Shown here: in pieces, positions 31,591-44,419 of the stretch | How positions within the stretch are numbered: the stretch's first letter is position 1 | Layout of the letters: the number at the start of each line of letters is the position of its first letter | Assembly: GCA_002914845.1 (NCBI GenBank) | Contig: JXTC01000322.1 | Span: 1 to 64,000 of the forward strand | Length of the DNA: 64,000 nt | Source of the DNA: Trema orientale | Taxonomy: Eukaryota > Streptophyta > Magnoliopsida > Rosales > Cannabaceae | Direction of reading: 5' to 3' | Position numbers and translations under genes: made by a program | The notes under the pieces: model-generated | What the model saw: only the letters and a program-made list of their open reading frames with translations | Databases searched by the model: none | What the model was told of the DNA's origin: nothing

Positions 31591-33374
31591 TGTTAGGATA
31601 TTTGCCCTTAAAAGGCAGATTTCTAATTTTATCCTTTTAGAATAAACAACTTTTTCTTATGTATAATTATGATATTTGCTAGATTAAACTATCTTAGTTG
31701 AGTAGTTTATTTATTTGAAAAAGATTCCATGACTTTATTTGTGCATAAAGAAACAAACATGATTCAGTGTTAATTACGAGGAGACTTATTTCTTTATCTA
31801 AATCTAAATGAACTAGTTCACAATCTAAAAATAAAGATAGAATACTTTATTTACTATAGGTTGTAGTGTTTGTCTATCTCAACGGGAATGATGTGTCTCA
31901 AATCATTTAAGTATGTGACTTCTGATAAAAACACTAGTACAACATAAATAAGTTATGTGTATTAAACTGGACAAGGTAATATAAAGAATTAAAGTGTCGT
32001 AACTCAATTATTATATTACCATAAATTAGCCCTTAGTATGTAAATCTTAATCCTTGATATTTGATTGAACTTGCTTTTATAGGTTATAGCCTTTTGATTT
32101 GATTAAAAGACTAACCTCTATGAAATTAGAGGTAAACTCTGGTATATTGAAGGTTATGGCTTATGAATTGATGGGAATACCAAATAGTTGAGGACATAAC
32201 TACTATACATTAATGTCACTTTAAGATCTTTCAAGATTTATGGAATAATTAAATCTAAGATCTTAGTATTTACTTTGTGAATTGGTTGATAATTTTGTCT
32301 AAATGGCCATTGAGAACAAAATTATCGACAACATTATTCCTTGATAAAAAGATGGTAACTTAAAGGTAAATATGTATTGGAGGGGTATTACGGTAATTTT
32401 AACTATCTAACTACGGTATTGTATTGGGATTGTACATATGGCATAGAATATACTAGATAGATCGGTTAATCAAGGCTAGTTGATTAAATCTCTATAAAAG
32501 GCATGACATTTAATCCAAGAGTGCAGTATTGGGCCTTTAGTGGAGTGTCCCTTTACAGTATTTATATAAATATCATAATAAGAGTTATTATCTATTTATT
32601 GGAGCTTAGATTATTTGGATCTATTAGGTCCCTTGTCTAGCTCAATTAAACTCATTAATTGGTTGGTGGTATTCGTGAAATTAATTTCATGAAACTGTGT
32701 AAAATAATAATTCTACACAGAAGTTGGTATTTTTATTAATAAGTTACATGAGTTGGACATATTTATAAAAATACACCTAAAGTCCAAATTGGAGAATAAG
32801 CCCAATCCTAGTTGGACTAGGGTTAGCAATTTTGGGTCCTATATATATAAGATATATGAGAAAAAAAACTGCACAATAATACTAATTGTGTCACACGCAT
32901 ACCAAGGGATAGAGAGAGAGAAAATCGGCCATCCTAGGCTAAGTAAGAGAGAAAAAATTTCCTACCATCTCACAGTCCCATCTAACGTCCCGGTGTTCCA
33001 TAGGATCAAGAAGGCGTTCTTGATCGTTCTCCAATGTAGGTTTCGACTTGGTGCTCACTCACCTCTTCAACCAAGAGTACGAGCATAGACAAGAAGATCT
33101 AGGGTTGGAGGTCTAATAACCATCAACAAGCAGATCAAGGAGGAACAAGCTACAAGAGGTAAACCCTAATCTCATCTCTACAGTTTTGTATCTAGATTTG
33201 ATTTATGTTGTACATGATCCTGTATTAGATGCATGTACGTTATATGGTTATAAAAACTGTTTTCATGAAAAAAATTTTAAAACCTAAATCCGCTAATTTT
33301 TCCGCTGTGTTCATGATGTGAACATGTGTTTTCCATATTTGTATGCATGCATGTTTTTCCTAAGTGTTAGGTCA
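31591..33374 (+). repeat. 1.78 kb LTR of Copia B (3' LTR)
   Basis: Starts TGTTAGGATATTTGCC and ends AAGTGTTAGGTCA. The same LTR family occurs twice more on the minus strand at 53906-55697 and 56597-58387. It is preceded by a purine tract, so it acts as a 3' LTR. What follows (33375 on) is Copia A coding rather than a primer site. Confidence 0.88.
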
Positions 33375-36300
33375 ATTATCCTTCAAGCTCTACCTACTAA
33401 GGCACAAAAGAAGCAAGATGAGCAAGGTTGCTTCTTTTATGGAAAGGGTGGACACTTGAAGAAGGAATGCGCTAAGTACAAAGCTTGGCGTGTTAAGACG
33501 GGTAAGCTTCTCATTTATGTTTGTTCTGAAATTAATTTAACTTCTGTACCTAAGGACACTTAGTGGGTAGATTCGGGTGCTACTACTCACGTTAGTATTT
33601 CTATGTAAGGTTGCTTGTAGAGCCAGAAGCCAAATAATGATGAAAGATTCATCTATGTGGGGGACAACCAAACAGCTTCAGTAGAGGCCATTGGGTACTT
33701 TAGATTGCCTTTAAATTCTGGAAAATATGTAGATTTATATGAGACTTTTGTGGTACTGTCTTTAAGATAGAATTTGGTTTCAGTTTCTATATTGGACAAA
33801 TTTGGTTATTCTTGTTCTTTCGGAAACAATTTATTTAATCTTATGCTTTATTCGAATGTTGTTGGTACTGGTGTTCTTATTGACAGTTTATATATGTTAA
33901 ATATCGAACCCTCCGTTAATGAAATTTTGCATGTTAATTTAAGAGATACAAAACGAAAATTAACTAATAAGGACTCATTGATGTTGTGGCACAGACACTT
34001 ATGACACATTTCTAAATAAAGAATTAAACGTCTTGTATCTGATGAGATCCTTAGTCCCCTTGATTTGGTAGACTTTAAAGTCTATGTTGAGTGTATAAAG
34101 AGGAAATAGACAAATGATAGGAAGTTAGGTGCTAGTAGGAGTTCTAGTGTCTTAGAACTAATTCATACAGACATCTGTGATCCATTCCCTATGGTTTCTT
34201 GGAATAGACAACAGTACTTTATCATGTTCATAGACGATTATTCTCATTATAGGTACATATACTTGATTTATGAGAAGTCACAATCACTGGACATATTTAA
34301 GGCTTATAAAGCTGAAGTTGAAAATAAACTTGAGAAGAAAATTAAGGCTGTTAAATCTGATCGTGGTGGTGAGTACTACGGTCGATATGACGGATCAGGT
34401 GAGCAACGTCCAGGGCCCTTTGCTAATTTTGTGGAAGAGTACGGCATCGTCCTGCAATATACTATGCCTAGGAAACCTAGCATGAATGGTGTTGCTGAAC
34501 GACGTAATAGGACACTAAAGGATATGGTAAGGAGTATGATCAGTCATTCCACCTTACCAGAATCACTATGAGGAGACGCACTCAAAACTGTAGCATATAT
34601 CCTTAACAGAGTACTGAGCAAAGCAGTAGCAAAAATCCCTTACGAACTCTAGACTGGGCGGAAGCCCAGTATAAGTCATTTCCACATTTAGGGTTGTCCA
34701 GCTGAGGCAAGGCCTTATAGGCCAAATGAAAAGAAATTGGACTCAAGAACTGTAAGCTGCTACTTTATGGGGTATTCAGAAAGATCCAGAGGCTATAAGT
34801 TTAATGATCCCACATTAAAGTTTTTCTTTAAAACGAGAAATGCCAAATTTCTTGAGGATATTGAGTTTGGGAGGGAAGATAAGATTAGGGACATTGTTTT
34901 TGAAGAGGAATTCGTTTCTCTTCTTGTGGTTGCTATTGGCAATGGTCAGAATACTCAGGATCCTGTTCCTAACAATATCATTATTCAAGATGCAATTATT
35001 CCAGTTCAAGACAATGTTCAAGAGGTTCCTGTCCCAGTTGAGATAAATGCTCCTGTAGAGCAAACTCAACAACCTCAAGAACTAGTGCCTTTAACGAGGT
35101 CTACTAGAGAAAGGAGAAGTGCGATTCTGGATGACTATATCATATATCTCTAGGAACATGAGTTTGACATCGGGATAGTGAAAGATGATCCAATCAACTT
35201 CACACAAGTAAAACAAAGTTCCAATCCTCAAAAGTTGATTGATGCCATGAATGAGGAGATGAAGTCTATGAGAGATAATGATGTTTGGGATCTCGTCAAA
35301 CTGCCTGAAGGTTCGAAGCCCATTGGTTGCAAATGGATATTTAAGACCAAACGGGATTCGAAAGGAAATGTTGAGAGATATAAAGCACGTCTTATCGCTA
35401 AAGGCTTCACTCAGAAGGAAGGCATTGACTTTAAAGAGACATTCTCTCCGGTTGCTTCGAAGGACTCCTTTAGAGTTATTATGGCACTTGTGGCTCATTT
35501 TGACCTTGAGCTTCATCAGATGGACATTAAGACAGTGTTTCTCAATGGTAACATTGATGAAACAATATATATGGTGCAACCAAAAAACTTTATATCGGGA
35601 GATCCAAAGTCTATGGTCTGCAAACTCAAGAAGTCCATCTATGGTCTCAAGCAGGCTTCCCGTCAATGGTATCACAAATTTCATGAGGTAATTCTCTCGT
35701 TCGGTTTTGAGGTGTATTCTGTTGATGACTGTGTATACCATAAGTTCGGTGGGAGTAAATTTATCTTCCTGGTGCTTTATGTTGATGATATACTACTGGT
35801 AAATAATGATACAGGCTTATTACATGACACCAAGAGATTTCTTATGAAGAATTTCGAAATGAAAGATCTTGGAGTCATCTCTTTTGTATTAGGTATACAC
35901 ATATACCGAGATCATTCTCGGGGTATCTTTGGGTTATCACAAAAGAGCTATATCGAAAGGGTACTCAGTAGGTTTGGTATGGATAAGTGTGCACCAACGG
36001 ACACTCCAGTGTCTATGAGAGATAAATTTAGCCTCAGCCAAAGCCTCAAGAATGATGTTGATAAAGAAGCCATGTAATAGTTCCCTTATGCTTCGGTTGT
36101 AGGGAGTCTGATGTATGCACATGTATGTACGTGTCCAGATATTGCGTTCATAGTTGGCATATTGGGCAGATATATGAGTAACCCTAGAGTGGATCATTGG
36201 AAGGCAGCAAAGAGGGTTATGCGGTACTTACAGGGAACAAAAGAATACATGCTCACTTATCAGAGATCGGACATTTTGGAGATCATTGGGTACTCTGACT

Positions 36301-36770
36301 CTGATTTTACGGGATGCGTAGATAGTAAGAGATCCACATCAGGCTATGTCTTTCTTTTAGCTGGAGGAGCTATTTCCTAGAAGAGTGCTAAGCAGACACT
36401 CGTAGCTACTTCCACTATGGAGGCAGAATTCATAGCTTGTTATGAGGCATCCAATTAGAGAATATGGATACAAAACTTTGTCACCGGGCTGCATATAGTA
36501 AATAGTATTGAGAGACCATTGAAACTTTATTGTGATAATAACTCTGCAGTCGTATATTCCTACAGTAATAGGAGCTCATCAAAGTCAAAGCACATTGACA
36601 TTAAGCTCCTAGCTATAAGAGAGAGAATACAAAGTCGTTTAGTGTCAATTGAGCATATCGATACAAACTCTATGATAGCAGATCTGCTCACCAAAAGTTT
36701 ACCACCTAAAGTCTTTCATGAGCACACTGCTCCTATGGGTGTTGTATTTTTAGATGGTGTGTAATTTTAG
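33375..36770 (+). mobile_element. Copia A gag knuckle, protease, integrase, RT and RNase H
   Basis: In order: a CCHC knuckle (CFFYGKGGHLKKEC, about 33430), protease WVDSGATTHVS (about 33563), a pre-integrase word (MLWHRHL, about 33980), integrase with FIDDYSHYRY, KSDRGGEYYGRYD and NGVAERRNRTL (34140-34570), RT from about 35178 with GCKWIFKTKRDSKGN, QMDIKTVFLNG and VLYVDDILL, and RNase H with GYSDSDFTGCVDSKRSTSGY and CDNNSAVVYS (36290-36600). The order integrase before RT defines Ty1/Copia. The clade is not assigned. Broken in several places. Confidence 0.92.
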
Positions 36771-37264
36771 TGGGAGTTTATAATTTGGTTTAGATGCTTA
36801 TTGTGTGATACTTGTTTATGTTTATATACTACAGTACTTTGGTTATTGATGATGGTTTTCATTGTAGACTCTACTCATTATATATTATATAATGCATTTC
36901 ATACTTTTTTGCTTTTTCATTATGGTTAACAATAAGGTTTGCGGTAATGCACTAAAAAGGAAACACTAAGGTCGATCTTAATAAAGTTTCGGATAGACCA
37001 GTTGGAAAAAGACACGGTAAATCACGTTGCGTGTAATTTCTATGTCACATTCTATACTCGATCTATGTCATTCTGGTGTATTAATACGGTGATCATTGAG
37101 GATTCTAGTTGCCATCTAAATAAGTGCAACGACGAGCGCTTTGGTTTCGTGCTGATATATCTAATGGAGGGGATTACAACTTCATGGATATTCAAGAATA
37201 ATATGGCGTATTCATGGCCATACTTCAGTTTTGTAATATAATTGTATTTGGTTCATATGTGACC

Positions 37265-37276
37265 TAAGTGGAAGAT
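37265..37276 (+). promoter_or_regulatory. Polypurine tract of Copia A
   Basis: TAAGTGGAAGAT immediately before the 3' LTR start at 37277. About 500 bp of non-coding sequence separate it from the RNase H end. Confidence 0.8.
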
Positions 37277-37760
37277 TGTTAGGAAATTCTATTTCCTATA
37301 TTGGGCCACATATTTTAATATTGTAATGGGCCATATTATTCTTAAGCAGACCCAATAAGTGATTTAATAAGGTTGGATTAGGATATCTAACTGGGTATGG
37401 ATACCAATGTGGATACCCTCTTAGTCACCAGTTAGGTGTGATGGATATCCAACAAGGGACTAAATAAAGATAATATTAGGGTTAGGGGCCCCACCACCTT
37501 TTCACGTACACTCATTCTCTCTGTGGCCTGCCATCAGTTACAAAGACTTCTATCTTAGTGTTCTAGGGATTAGGTTATGTGGAAGACTAAACCCTTAAGC
37601 AGTTACAGTTAATTTTTGACGCTTCTGCCTTCGGTTCATTGTCCAGACTACAGTTTTTATCATGGACTCAGGTGTACTTAATGAATCCTTGCCTATCAGT
37701 TTTGCATGAATGATCTAGGGTTTGTGTTTGGTATTTACAATCCCATATTCATTCCTATCA
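37277..37760 (+). repeat. 3' LTR of Copia A
   Basis: 484 bp, about 91% identical to 19626-20109 by eye, followed by aacac, the imperfect target duplication. Confidence 0.93.
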
Positions 37761-37765
37761 AACAC

Positions 37766-39215
37766 CCTGTCGTTATCCGTCTTTGACGGAAAAGCTCCGT
37801 GTTATGAAGAACTTTCAAGTCGTATGGGTTTTGTATCTCGATTTAGCTCTGTTTGAATTTGAATACATTGAATTATTTTGGATGTTAAACTTGGTATATT
37901 CAAGTTTTAATTTGACTGCTGGATGGTCGAATTATTGTTATACTTAGAATGCACTTGTGAAAATATGAGGAATGACATATATTGATTATTGTCACAGCCA
38001 GGCATGCAAATCGAGATTAGATGACTCATAAATCACCTTGTTTTGCGTGTCAAAGATTGAGTTTCAGCCCGATGCCAAATTAAGCGACTCATATATCTAT
38101 CCTAACTAATTTAAATTATAGAAGTGCAACCGTAACCTCAGAATTGCCATTCCAGGCGAGATTTGGAATTACCTTTGACCTTCTATTTAACCCCCGAGAC
38201 ATACTATGGTCACTCGATAAATCTGTACAGCATTCACGGTGAGGTATAATTATCTTGTTTTCTATTATTTTTGGTAAAAATTGAATATGTTGTAATACTT
38301 TGGAACTATATGGATTATGTTGAATCGGACTGTGATATTGTAAGACATTGTGAACTACTCTTAATGGTTTTGTATATGGCTTTATGCATATTTTATTTTT
38401 AGGTTTTGTTAAAATATAATCGTTATACTGCCGAAATTTAAGAGCATAAATAGTTTTTAATTGAAAACTAGAACATCTCTAGAAATATCTGTCTTAGGCA
38501 TCGTGGTGTTTAGTAAACGGCCTTTACGCTCACCCTCAGTAGGAGCCTGTAAACTCATGCGGGATCTTCTTACTACTCCCATTCGTCAGGTATTAGCATT
38601 CAATTACTCCTTTGGTTTTTTTAGGTATGTGTCAATCATAGAACACTTAGTACACGTAATATGACTTACTCTGTTCTTGATAAGAGGATGAGAGCTCATA
38701 GAATGGGTTGATTAATGATATGTGCACTATGGTTTTTTATTCTGATTTTCACTATTTTGAATATATTTTTCGATACATGATTAATTTGATTATTCAGGTG
38801 TTTTATATATATCTTTTTCAGAACAACTAACTATGTAAATATTTTCATATATAAAAACTTTTTCAGAGAGGTGATTGGGCGCCTGGTGAGCATTTTATAC
38901 TCACCATCTCTTTTTCCTTCTTAGGTGGTATAAAGTAGGATTTAGATAGCCAACAAGCAGAATCAAAAGCTATCTTATGTAGTAGTTGTCTTCTTTTTTA
39001 CGACTACTACATTGTAATGCATGGAGCTTGGATTATGACTTTAATTTATATTTCTATTTGGATTAAGTGGAAAATGTTTAGCACTAAATCAAGAATACTA
39101 CTTTTAAATTATGTATGTAAACTCTATATGCCATACATGTTGACGATGATGATTTGACGATGATGATGCATGGACTTGTATGGGATACTGGGTTTTCAAA
39201 TTTTTATTTAGTGTA
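37766..39215 (+). mobile_element. Right part of the old Gypsy-type LTR remnant
   Basis: Typical plant Gypsy LTR wording: 'gaggtataattatc', 'gagcattttatactcaccatc', 'cttaggtggtataaag', 'gcatggagcttggattatgac'. It continues the remnant cut at 19620 by Copia A. The 3' end (about 39213, GGGATACTGGGTTTTCA) is a guess. No primer site or pol follows, so it looks like a solo LTR remnant. Confidence 0.45.
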
Positions 39216-40483
39216 TGTTCAATGGATTTAAAAGTTCACATTAAAGCGACTTTCTTTAAAAGTCCACATTTATAGCCGATTCTTAATAACCAAAAGACTA
39301 TATTTAAAGGCCATTCAAAAAATAATTGGCTTCAAAAGAATTCATTTAAAGCCAGTTTTGAAAAATAACCGCCTTTAAATAGAAAATAATTTTTTCTTTA
39401 AATATTTCTCTCTATATAAATAATATTCTTCCCATATTGAATTCATACGATCATATAGTTTGAAATAATGCAGTACTACTTATTAAAGGAAATAAGATAC
39501 ATTTTATAAATTTATAATTTGAAAGGTGTACAATGGAACATAAAAGGGACAAAAAGAAATCCTCCTAGTTACCATAAAAAAAATTAAAAATTAAATAAGA
39601 AATTACAAGACTAATTGCATAAACTTTTGCAACAATATTTTGCCAAGGTTGAGCAATGTCTATTCTAAGATTTGCGAAGATAGAAAACCGTCTGTGGAAA
39701 TATAAATAAATCACTCCTAACCACCAGATCTTTCAGCTTAATACATGATTGAGTGCTCCTGAATATAGACTCCTTTCCTAAACTCTTGAATGTCAAAGAA
39801 TCAAAAGAACATCAAATAATCATACCAAACTTTTGATTCACCATCGTTGCTTTCTCAAATCTAATGCTCTCTCAATTTTCACAAATTTCTCTCCTAATGC
39901 TTTTAGGCAGATGCCAAACTAATGAATAGAACTACTATGATCTGAAGACACTTATTTATATGGTATAGAATCATAGTCTACTAAATTTCTTATGATTGAG
40001 GTTTCCTTTAAACTTAGTTGAAATATTTCCTTTCTTGAATAACTAAGGGAATAATACAAATGAAAGAAAGAGGACAAAACTTAATTGAAACATTCTTTTT
40101 CCAGAATAACTAAGGATTTTTTTTATGATTGAGATTTCCTTTAAACTTGTTGAAATATTTCTTTTTCTGAATAACTAAGGGAATAGTACAAATGAAAGAA
40201 AAAGGACAAAACTTAACTGAAACATTCTTTTTCCAGAATAACTAAGGGAATAATACAAGAAATTCATAATTTAATTAATTCATTTATTGAATGCTTACCG
40301 CAAAGTTAATTATCCAAGTATTCATAGCTAACAATAGTGACACTAACTCTTATATTGACAAGAATCATGGGTTCCATATCTATAAATGCATTCTTTGTAT
40401 CCCATGAGTATACTACAAAACTATTAATGTTAATGTTTGCTAGTGTATGTAAGTGTGAAATTAAGCAAATGATTACCCACATA
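39216..40483. other. Non-coding DNA with a 133-bp tandem duplication
   Basis: No reading frame of note. 39240-39400 has short AAAGGC/AAAGTC words resembling decayed subterminal repeats. The tandem repeat is annotated separately. Origin unknown. Confidence 0.4.
39991..40246. repeat. Tandem duplication, two units of about 132 bp
   Basis: Both units run TATGATTGAGxTTTCCTTTAAAC, GAAATATTTC, AATAACTAAGGGAATAxTACAAATG, AAAGGACAAAACTTAA and CATTCTTTTTCCAGAATAAC, with small changes. A further half word (ACTAAGGGAATAATACAAG) follows. Confidence 0.85.
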
Positions 40484-40795
40484 CACTGTGCAAGTACACA
40501 GGGGGATAAGTAATATAGATAAAGAAGTGAAAAGTGTCGAACTTATGTGGATTGATTACTAATTCTATGCTAAATACTACAATTATATCAATCCTAATAT
40601 TATTCAGACAAACGTAAGTAAAACAAGTAAAAATTTCAAAATAAAATCAAATTAATAAAAGTGCAAAAGAAACTAAAATAAAAAGTAAAATAAAATAAAA
40701 TAAAAAAAAGAAATTAAATATCTAGGTTTACAAGCTCACTCAGCCTCTCACTTATCTTGCTTTACCCCTCTCTCATTTTAATTAATTTAACCAAC
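40484..40795 (-). mobile_element. LTR-end fragment related to element X
   Basis: TGCAAGTACAC, ATAAGTAATATAGAT, AGTGTCGAAC, TGGATTGATTnCTAATTC and ATCTAGGTTTAC appear in the same order as in the minus-oriented LTR at 44420-46062. It is a diverged member of that family, cut at the N gap. Confidence 0.65.
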
Positions 40796-40905
40796 NNNNN
40801 NNNNNNNNNNNNNNNNNNNNNNNNNNNNNNNNNNNNNNNNNNNNNNNNNNNNNNNNNNNNNNNNNNNNNNNNNNNNNNNNNNNNNNNNNNNNNNNNNNNN
40901 NNNNN
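40796..40905. other. Assembly gap (110 N) with identical 95-bp flanks
   Basis: 40701-40795 and 40906-41000 are the same 95 bp. The gap most likely holds nothing: two overlapping contig ends were spaced by N instead of merged. It also hides the true 5' edge of the SIRE-like element. Confidence 0.9.
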
Positions 40906-41000
40906 TAAAAAAAAGAAATTAAATATCTAGGTTTACAAGCTCACTCAGCCTCTCACTTATCTTGCTTTACCCCTCTCTCATTTTAATTAATTTAACCAAC

Positions 41001-42075
41001 AAAATTTTGAAAAGAATAAAAAAAGACTTGAAATAAAATTAAAACATGCTCTCTGGTATTTTCGGCAGACTGAATCCCAGTGTTCGGTCTATTGATTCTC
41101 TACCGATTTTCAACAGATTTTTAAATTCAACCCTTAGGATTGCACTATCAATGACTAGTATTTTTGGTCGACTGAAAATACACCTTCGGTCTACCGAAAA
41201 TAATAATTGTCTGTCAAATAGTCTAAGACGGCTAGTTTTCATTCAAGTCTATAAATAAAAGCTTTTCTAAGACTTGAAACAACTTTTGAACATCCTTGCA
41301 TTGCTTATATCATAACTTTAATTTGTTCTAATCAATTTTTATGATTCAAATTTTTAAATCTATTTTTTTACAAAAATTATTTGAGCCAAACTAGATTAAA
41401 TATTACATCTATTCTCTCTAAACTTATCTTGTATCAAATACTTTTATTAGAGAGAGATTCTAGTTGAGTGATTTAACAAAAATCAAATTATAATCGTCTA
41501 TAGGTGAGGTTGCCACCAGAGTTATAAACAATCCGATTTAGATGAGGTTACCACCAGATTCTAAACAACCCGAGTGTAGGTAAGGTTGTCACCAGAGTCT
41601 AAACAACCCGTAAGTTGGTGAGATTACCGCCATTGTCTAAACAATCTGTGCAGGTGAGATTGACACTGGAGTCAAAACAATCTGTGGTTAGACGTGATAG
41701 AACTAGGATCAAGACTATTATAAAGGTTGGGTGAGCCTAAGAAGAATTCATTCAGTTTGTACAAAGGTCGATCAAGCCCATAATCTTAATCCAAATAGTA
41801 GAAGCTTAAAGCAAGTTGCCAAGAGCTAGGGACGTAGGCAAATCGTCATGTTTATCGAACTTCGTAAAAATCGAGTTTGCATTTTCTCTATTCCTATAAT
41901 CTTTACTTTATTGCAAAATGTTTGATATTTAGTATGCTTAATTTACTTGATATTATTGTTTATGTAGCCTTAAAATTCAAAAATAGTGGTCTATGGTTTT
42001 ACATAGTTGAAAAAGTTTCTTAGATATTTTAAAACCTAATTCACCCCCTCTTAGGTTGTCAGTCTTGGGCTAACA
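41001..42075 (+). repeat. 5' LTR of the SIRE-type element, left part missing
   Basis: Matches 51708-52782. It carries repeated GTGAGGTTGxCACC...AGTCTAAACAACC units of about 35-40 bp (41500-41690) and the CGGTnnACCG-like words at 41060-41205. Ends GGGCTAACA. Confidence 0.88.
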
Positions 42076-42076
42076 A

Positions 42077-42091
42077 TTGGTATTAGAGCTT
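42077..42091 (+). promoter_or_regulatory. Primer binding site of the SIRE-type element
   Basis: TTGGTATTAGAGCTT, initiator-Met type with one change, one base after the LTR. Confidence 0.85.
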
Positions 42092-43425
42092 GGTGCTCAA
42101 ATTTAAAGGACTTAACCATCTTGAGATGACATACCTAAATAATTTTCAAAATCTTTCAAATGTGAGGTTTTCAACTAGACCACTTTTTTTCAATGAAACC
42201 GATTTCAATTATTGGAAAAGTAGAATGCTTACATATCTACAATCTTTAGATTTTAATATATGGTATATTGTTACTAAAGATTCTATTATTTTTAAGAAAA
42301 AGGTTGGTGATAAGTTTGTTGATAAAGAAATTGATGAATATGATGTAAATGATAACATTATTTTTTTCGAAGAATGGTAGAGCTATGCATATTTTGATTT
42401 GTGGTATGGATAGAGATATATTCAATAATGTTGAAAAAGCCATAAATGCTCATAAAATATGGAATATGCTTGAAATATCATATCAAGGCACAATTTCTAT
42501 GAAAGAGACAAAAATCAATATTCTTACTCACCAATACGAATTATTCAAGATGCATAAAGACGAAACTATTGTACAAATATTTTCTAAATTCACTACTATT
42601 ATTAGCTCTTTTAATGCTCTTGGAAAATTATTTTCTAACATAGATTTGGTGAGCAAAGTGCTTAAGAGTCTTCTTAGAGTATATAGAAGCAAAGTGGTGG
42701 TAATTCAAGAAGCAAAAGCTCTCACCAAACTTCCTCTAGAAGAACTCATGGGTTCACTCATGACACATGAGATTTTGATGAAAGAAAGTAATAAAGAAGT
42801 TCAAGATGATAACATGTATTTCATGGCAATTGAGACTGAGGTAAAATCGCTTAACCCTAATGATGATTTTCTCCATGATAGTGATGATAGTGAAAGTGAT
42901 TTATCATATAGAGAGTTATTAAATGATTTCAACAATTTATATAGAAATTATGAAAAATTCACTTTGAAAAATAATGCTCTTAAAAAGAAATTATCTCTTT
43001 TATCAAATGAACTCAAGGAATATTTAAAAGAAAATGAAGTTATTTTGACTTATGATATATATGTATCTTCGAAAAATGAAAATGCTTTCTTAAAAGAAAA
43101 GGTTTTAAATTTAACCAATATTGTCCACAACTTCACCAATGGAAAGAAAAATTTTCATTTAATGCTTGGTGGACAAAGATATGTTTTTGACAAAGGAGGT
43201 ATATGATACAAACCTTTTATAAAACAAAAGTATCTCCAAAATTATTTTGTCAAAGCAATATCGAGTAATGATTCAAAGTATGTATGCAATTTTTGTAATC
43301 AAGATGGACATACAAGCTTTTCATGCTCCATCAAGAAAAATGTATATTTTGGTGTTAAACAAGAATGGTTATCAAAGAATTTAAAGACTAACTCCCAAGG
43401 ACCTAAAGTTAAGTGAGTACCAAAA
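42090..43425 (+). mobile_element. Gag of the SIRE-type element
   Basis: N-terminal part with NETDFNYWKSRMLTYLQS (about 42196-42250). The long piece at 42349-43206 (285 residues) contains MHILICGMDRDIFNNV, a Lys-rich helical body, an acidic DDFLHDSDDSESDLSY stretch and a coiled-coil tail. A CNFCNQDGHTSFSC knuckle follows near 43280. The acidic and coiled-coil tail is typical of SIRE gag. Broken. Confidence 0.85.
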
Positions 43426-43699
43426 ATCCATATTTGAATCTTTATTATAGGTACAAGCAAGAAATTAGGCGCTCTAAGAACAAAATCAATGACTTCACCA
43501 AGCTTTTAATTTTCACAAAGAAATGGTGGTGGATATTTCATTTTTGGAAACAACACAAAAGGCAAGATCATTGGTATAAGTAATATCAGTAACAACTCTT
43601 TGCCTATCTTTGAGAATGTCTTGCTAGAAATATAATATACTTAATTTTTGTCAACTATATGATAAAAGTTATCGAGTTATTTTCGAGCCTTCTAAATAC

Positions 43700-44419
43700 T
43701 AAATTGAGGATACTTATTCAAAAATAATTATTTTTGAAGGAGAAAGAAAAGATAATGTGTAAACTATTGATATTGAAAAATATTTCAATCAAGATAAGTT
43801 TTTTCGGCTTTAAAAAAATGATTCTTGGCTTTGGTATAGAGGACTTAGATATGCTAGCATGAATACTATTTCTAAATTTTCAAAGTAAAACCTTGTAAAC
43901 CTAGTTTACTTTTTGAAAAAGATAAGGTTTATGATGCATGTCAATTTGGAAAATAAGTAAAAAAACTCTTTTAAATCCAAAAACACCATTTCTACTTTTA
44001 GACCCTTTCAACCACTTCACGTGGATTTATTTGGACCATCAAGAGTGGTTAGTCTTGGTGGAAAATACTATACTTTTGTGATAGTTGATGATTTTTCAAG
44101 ATTAACTTGGGTTCTATTTATTGCTCATAAAAATGATGTTTTGAATGTACTTACTATCTTTTGTAAAAAGATGCAAAATAAAAAAGGTTACACCATCACA
44201 TCTATTAGAAGTGATCATAGTGGTGAGTTTGAAAATGATGAAATGGAAGCTTTTTGCTATGAAAATAGTTTTCACCATAATTTTTCAACACCTAGAACTC
44301 CACAACAAAATGGAGTAGTTAAAAGAAAGAAGAGAACCCTACAAGAAATGGCAAGAAGTATCCTAAATAAAAATAGTTTGCCAAAATATTTTTGGGCTGG
44401 AGCAGTAAGTACTTCTTGT
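43700..44419 (+). mobile_element. Integrase region of the SIRE-type element
   Basis: Contains LFGPSRVVSLGGKYYTFVIVDDFSR-type core sequence, SDHSGEFENDEM, FSTPRTPQQNGVV and LQEMARSIL. It is cut at 44419 by element X with the 5-bp word cttgt at the border. Confidence 0.88.

Larger units (their letters stand above)
19626..37760 (+). mobile_element. Ty1/Copia retrotransposon A, broken, carrying nested insertions
   Basis: 484-bp LTRs at both ends start TGTTAGGAAATTC and end TTCCTAACA/TTCCTATCA. Flanks are aaccc (19621-19625) and aacac (37761-37765), a 5-bp duplication with one difference. It has an initiator-Met primer site, a leader, and downstream gag knuckle, protease, integrase, RT and RNase H remnants (33380-36770), then a purine tract. 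The 18.1 kb span is inflated by a second Copia fragment with its LTR and by a Tekay-like Gypsy element. By eye the LTRs differ at about 45 of 484 positions (about 9%), suggesting an age of a few million years. Broken in many places. Confidence 0.88.

Noticed and set aside
39240-39400. Possible CACTA-type subterminal repeats
   Set aside because: AAAGGC/AAAGTC words recur, but no CACTA terminus or 3-bp target duplication is visible, so no element is claimed.
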